Origin: a bacterium | Lineage (GTDB): Bacteria > Krumholzibacteriota > Krumholzibacteriia > Krumholzibacteriales > WJIX01 | Assembly: GCA_021160845.1 (NCBI GenBank) | Contig: JAGHBT010000098.1 | Coordinates: forward strand, 1-6,245 | Length of the DNA: 6,245 nt | Direction of reading: 5' to 3' | Shown here: piece after piece, positions 3,794 to 6,245 of the stretch | Numbering within the stretch: the first letter of the stretch is position 1 | How the letters are laid out: each line of letters opens with the position of its first letter | Notes under the pieces: model-generated | Told to the model about the DNA's origin: nothing | Seen by the model: only the letters and a program-made list of their open reading frames with translations | The model's database searches: none | Translations under genes and position numbers: made by a program

Positions 3794-6245
3794 TTATTTT
3801 TTATTCATCATTGGAAGAAGTAAAGCTGCATCGGTAATAGCTCCAATCTTCACGGCAAAACTCGTTCTATTTTCTATATCTTCATCTGTTACAATATGGG
3901 TATCAATTAATCCCCCGGATCTATATCCGGTCTTAATGTAGTTCATTTCGTCCAGACAAAGACTCCAGCCTTCCAACCAGAGCAAGAGTTCCTTTCGTTG
4001 TATATCTGAACCACGAAAATGGATTAGGATGTCAATATCGCTTGCCACTCCCGCGGAAGCGTTTTTTGTACTGCCAAACACGTAAAATCCCTCAACTCCA
4101 AAACGCTCTGAATCGAGTTGAGAAGCAATCTGTTTGGCCATTTTGAGACGCCATGTCCAGAAATTTCTGGAATGAATTCCATTTCGCTCAACAAGTTTCT
4201 GGTCAGCCGGTTCATCAGCTGCGAACCCGGGTTTTACTAAAATCCCAAGGGCTTCGTTTAATTCAGCGTTCATCAGTATTTGAAGGATCTGACCTTCTGT
4301 TGTTTTCGGAATATCAATCAGGTGAACAGTATCGGCAAGTGCCGCAAACTCGGGTAGCACATTCGGCAATAAATTTGGAGATTTCTTTAAAAAATTTTCA
4401 TTGAATATTATATCTTTGTCATCCGGGTACAAGGGGAGATACCGAATATGACCTTCCACTAGATCCTGAAAGAAATGTATGCCGAATGAAAGATCAGGTA
4501 TATAATTGCCTTTTTTCCTAGCGATTTCAATAAGAACAGCCGTGTTGCTGATATCGGAATAAGTGACATTTACACCGAGCCTGATATCTCCACGGCTTCC
4601 CCAACGCCCCGGCCCCATCAGAATAAACTTATTCTTTGGCAAAAGCTTGTTCAGTTGACCCACAGCAAGCCCGACAGAAAGCAACGCGGATTTATCCGGT
4701 AATTCACTGTATTTCTGAGGATCTACGTATACTATGTGGGTTATTTCCGGTACATATCCATTTGAAATATATCTGCTTGCCGAGAAGACAATCTTCTCTT
4801 CAGATACATCTTTCGGTATAGGAGCAGGGGCATCGCTTTTCGAGTGGCTCTGGGGTCTGCACTGGAGAAGATAAAGATTCTTACCGTCATGCGCGAATTC
4901 TATGTCTATGGGTGTTCCCAATGTTTTCTCAAGCAGTTTCATTGTACCACTCAATTGCTTGATGAAGGTCGAATCGTTAATAAGCCCTTCGAATGTTACA
5001 ACGAGATCATCCTTTTCAAAATTGGTGTTTAAGGTCATGGGCCTCCGGAGATGCTGCCCGTCAAATACAGATACAACTTTATTAATCAATGGCATTTCAT
5101 TACCGTTCATTCTCAACAGGCTATTTACGTCAATCGTCTTGAAGGTATTGGCTTTCATATCTATAACATCTACTTTCTTCGGCGAGTAATACGCAACCTC
5201 CTCTGGTTTGATATTAACCCTAAGTCCCGGTTGCCCCGCTGCTATTAAAATCGGGTAATCATCCCCGATGCGGTCAACAGCGCGAGTACCCATACCGGGG
5301 ACTATGCGTATCAAGCCATCATCATATTTGATCCGTGGAGACCAACGAAATTCATTTTTGCTGAATGCCACACCAGCAAACACCGGACAATAATAATCCC
5401 CCACTCGCGTCCCTATAACTTCCTGAATCATAATTCCCATTTCCTCGCTGAAATCAATCAACCCGCGTTCAACCCGGTACTCTATGGGATCAGGCCCGAA
5501 AGTAGAGGCATAAACTTCCGCTATTGCATCCATCAAATTTTCAAGACGTTTGTTCTTGTCGCCCTGGTTCGATAAAAACAGACTTTTATACTTGCCGGAA
5601 AATGCAGCTCCCAAGCTGTCTTCGAGCAAACTGGAACTACGTATAATCAGAGGTTTATCATCGAATTCATCAAGTAACATTGAAAGTCCTTTGACGATCT
5701 CAGGGGGGAAACAACCGTTTTTCATCGTCTGAATTATGTTAGGATATTCGAGGCGCACTTGATTAATGTCTTTGTATTTCTGCTCCACTACATCCTCAAG
5801 GTTGTTGTGTCTCAGGAACGCGTGCATGACATCCGATGTTATATGCCAGCTTTTGGGCACCTTTATGTCTCTGAGAAGCTCACTGGAATTGGCGGATTTT
5901 TTAAGTATCTTCTTCGCAAGAAAAAGTCCGGCGGATTTCCCTCCCAGCTTACCCTGGCTTTCAGAGGCATAAATGATCCTATCAACCAGATCGAAGTAAT
6001 CACTGATTTCAATATAATTCTTTGCGATATTAATATAACTCAGCTGGCTCGAGAAAATTCGCCTGATAAGTGCTACGGTAACTCCCATTTTATTTGTCGG
6101 AGATAATTCTATTCCTTCAGGAACAATATTCGCGTATCTACGGATGGCATCGATTACTTCTAAAAGCGAGGTATTCCGATCTGTTATATGTACCATAAAA
6201 TTAAGTTTGTCGTCCTGTATCCAATTTTGAAGAAATGTATGGATC
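3794..6245 (-). CDS. PEP/pyruvate-binding (PPDK_N) protein with C-terminal nucleotidyltransferase domain, 5'-partial
   Basis: Numbered from the ATG at 6194-6196, which is probably internal. About 816 residues are visible. A helical lead-in (LLEVIDAIRRYANIVPEGIE, 11-30) precedes a pyruvate-phosphate-dikinase N-terminal, ATP-binding domain (about 80-450): GKLGGKSAGL (82-91), IIRSSSLLEDS (184-194), SGKYKS (200-205), then E433 and LLQCRP (443-448), equivalent to the LQARPE region of PEP synthase. A conserved middle block contains GPGRWGSRGD (528-537). The C-terminus is a nucleotidyltransferase fold: FGST (707-710), SDIDILI (719-725; D720, D722) and a probable third acidic residue at D765. The phosphohistidine and PEP-binding domains of PpsA/PpdK are absent, so it is not a PEP synthase. 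ATP-dependent phosphoryl or nucleotidyl transfer is inferred; substrate unknown. No Shine-Dalgarno precedes 6196, and the frame remains open for 16 more family-like codons to the window edge. Confidence 0.9.
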   Translation of the reverse strand, partial: IHTFLQNWIQDDKLNFMVHITDRNTSLLEVIDAIRRYANIVPEGIELSPTNKMGVTVALIRRIFSSQLSYINIAKNYIEISDYFDLVDRIIYASESQGKLGGKSAGLFLAKKILKKSANSSELLRDIKVPKSWHITSDVMHAFLRHNNLEDVVEQKYKDINQVRLEYPNIIQTMKNGCFPPEIVKGLSMLLDEFDDKPLIIRSSSLLEDSLGAAFSGKYKSLFLSNQGDKNKRLENLMDAIAEVYASTFGPDPIEYRVERGLIDFSEEMGIMIQEVIGTRVGDYYCPVFAGVAFSKNEFRWSPRIKYDDGLIRIVPGMGTRAVDRIGDDYPILIAAGQPGLRVNIKPEEVAYYSPKKVDVIDMKANTFKTIDVNSLLRMNGNEMPLINKVVSVFDGQHLRRPMTLNTNFEKDDLVVTFEGLINDSTFIKQLSGTMKLLEKTLGTPIDIEFAHDGKNLYLLQCRPQSHSKSDAPAPIPKDVSEEKIVFSASRYISNGYVPEITHIVYVDPQKYSELPDKSALLSVGLAVGQLNKLLPKNKFILMGPGRWGSRGDIRLGVNVTYSDISNTAVLIEIARKKGNYIPDLSFGIHFFQDLVEGHIRYLPLYPDDKDIIFNENFLKKSPNLLPNVLPEFAALADTVHLIDIPKTTEGQILQILMNAELNEALGILVKPGFAADEPADQKLVERNGIHSRNFWTWRLKMAKQIASQLDSERFGVEGFYVFGSTKNASAGVASDIDILIHFRGSDIQRKELLLWLEGWSLCLDEMNYIKTGYRSGGLIDTHIVTDEDIENRTSFAVKIGAITDAALLLPMMNKK

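Noticed and set aside
4153..5248. Several plus-strand open frames of 61-95 codons
   Set aside because: All are antisense to the continuous PPDK_N/nucleotidyltransferase frame, overlap one another in different frames and lack convincing family features.
5759..6106. Plus-strand open frame of 115 codons opposite the dikinase-domain gene
   Set aside because: It lies wholly inside a strongly supported minus-strand gene, has no recognisable motif, and its translation looks like an antisense shadow.
3794..6196. Calling the large protein PEP synthase (ppsA) or pyruvate phosphate dikinase (ppdK)
   Set aside because: Only the N-terminal ATP-binding part matches. The phosphohistidine and PEP-binding domains are missing and a nucleotidyltransferase domain takes the C-terminus.
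1..6245. Defence island, toxin-antitoxin pair, phage or mobile element
   Set aside because: No transposase, integrase, nuclease, small toxin/antitoxin pair, terminal repeats or tRNA-linked junction is visible. The nucleotidyltransferase module alone is not enough to claim a toxin system.

Overview
The window comes from a moderately AT-rich bacterial chromosome. It shows Shine-Dalgarno-led genes, the standard code, ATG and GTG starts, and a secreted protein with a classical N-terminal signal. Nothing in it fixes the phylum. The gene families (DUF89 phosphatase with CxxC, orphan PEP/pyruvate-binding protein, small class I methyltransferases) are familiar from Desulfobacterota, FCB-group and similar anaerobic bacteria, so the taxonomic guess is weak. 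I see no RNA genes, insertion sequences, CRISPR arrays, attachment sites or phage genes, and no stretch over 300 bases lacks a gene.

Layout, left to right. (1) 1-278, minus: N-terminal part of an exported protein of unknown function, with a strong Shine-Dalgarno, cut by the left edge. (2) 377-1066 and (3) 1113-1742, minus: two unrelated class I SAM-dependent methyltransferases 46 bp apart. The longest reading frame of the second reaches 1772, but the ribosome-binding site points to 1742. (4) 1831-2676, minus: a DUF89/ARMT1-like metal-dependent phosphatase with a GTG start. (5) 2890-3789, plus: a calcineurin-like metallophosphoesterase. Its frame is open back to an ATG at 2734, which would add a hydrophobic N-terminus, but the ribosome-binding site and domain boundaries favour 2890. 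(6) 3794 to the right edge, minus: a large protein with a pyruvate-phosphate-dikinase N-terminal (ATP-grasp-like PEP/pyruvate-binding) domain and a C-terminal nucleotidyltransferase domain, without the phosphohistidine and PEP-binding domains of true PEP synthases. Its frame stays open past the ATG at 6196 to the window end, so its N-terminus lies outside.

Transcription units. Genes 4, 3, 2 and possibly 1 could be read leftward from the divergent region 2677-2889. Gaps of 46 to 98 bp and separate Shine-Dalgarno sites make partly independent units equally possible. Genes 5 and 6 converge with only 4 bp between stop codons.

Most of this looks like ordinary housekeeping or accessory metabolism: two phosphatases, two methyltransferases and a secreted protein. 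The item with real novelty potential is the dikinase-domain/nucleotidyltransferase fusion, whose substrate and phosphate acceptor are not apparent. I cannot demonstrate a defined new multi-gene system here.
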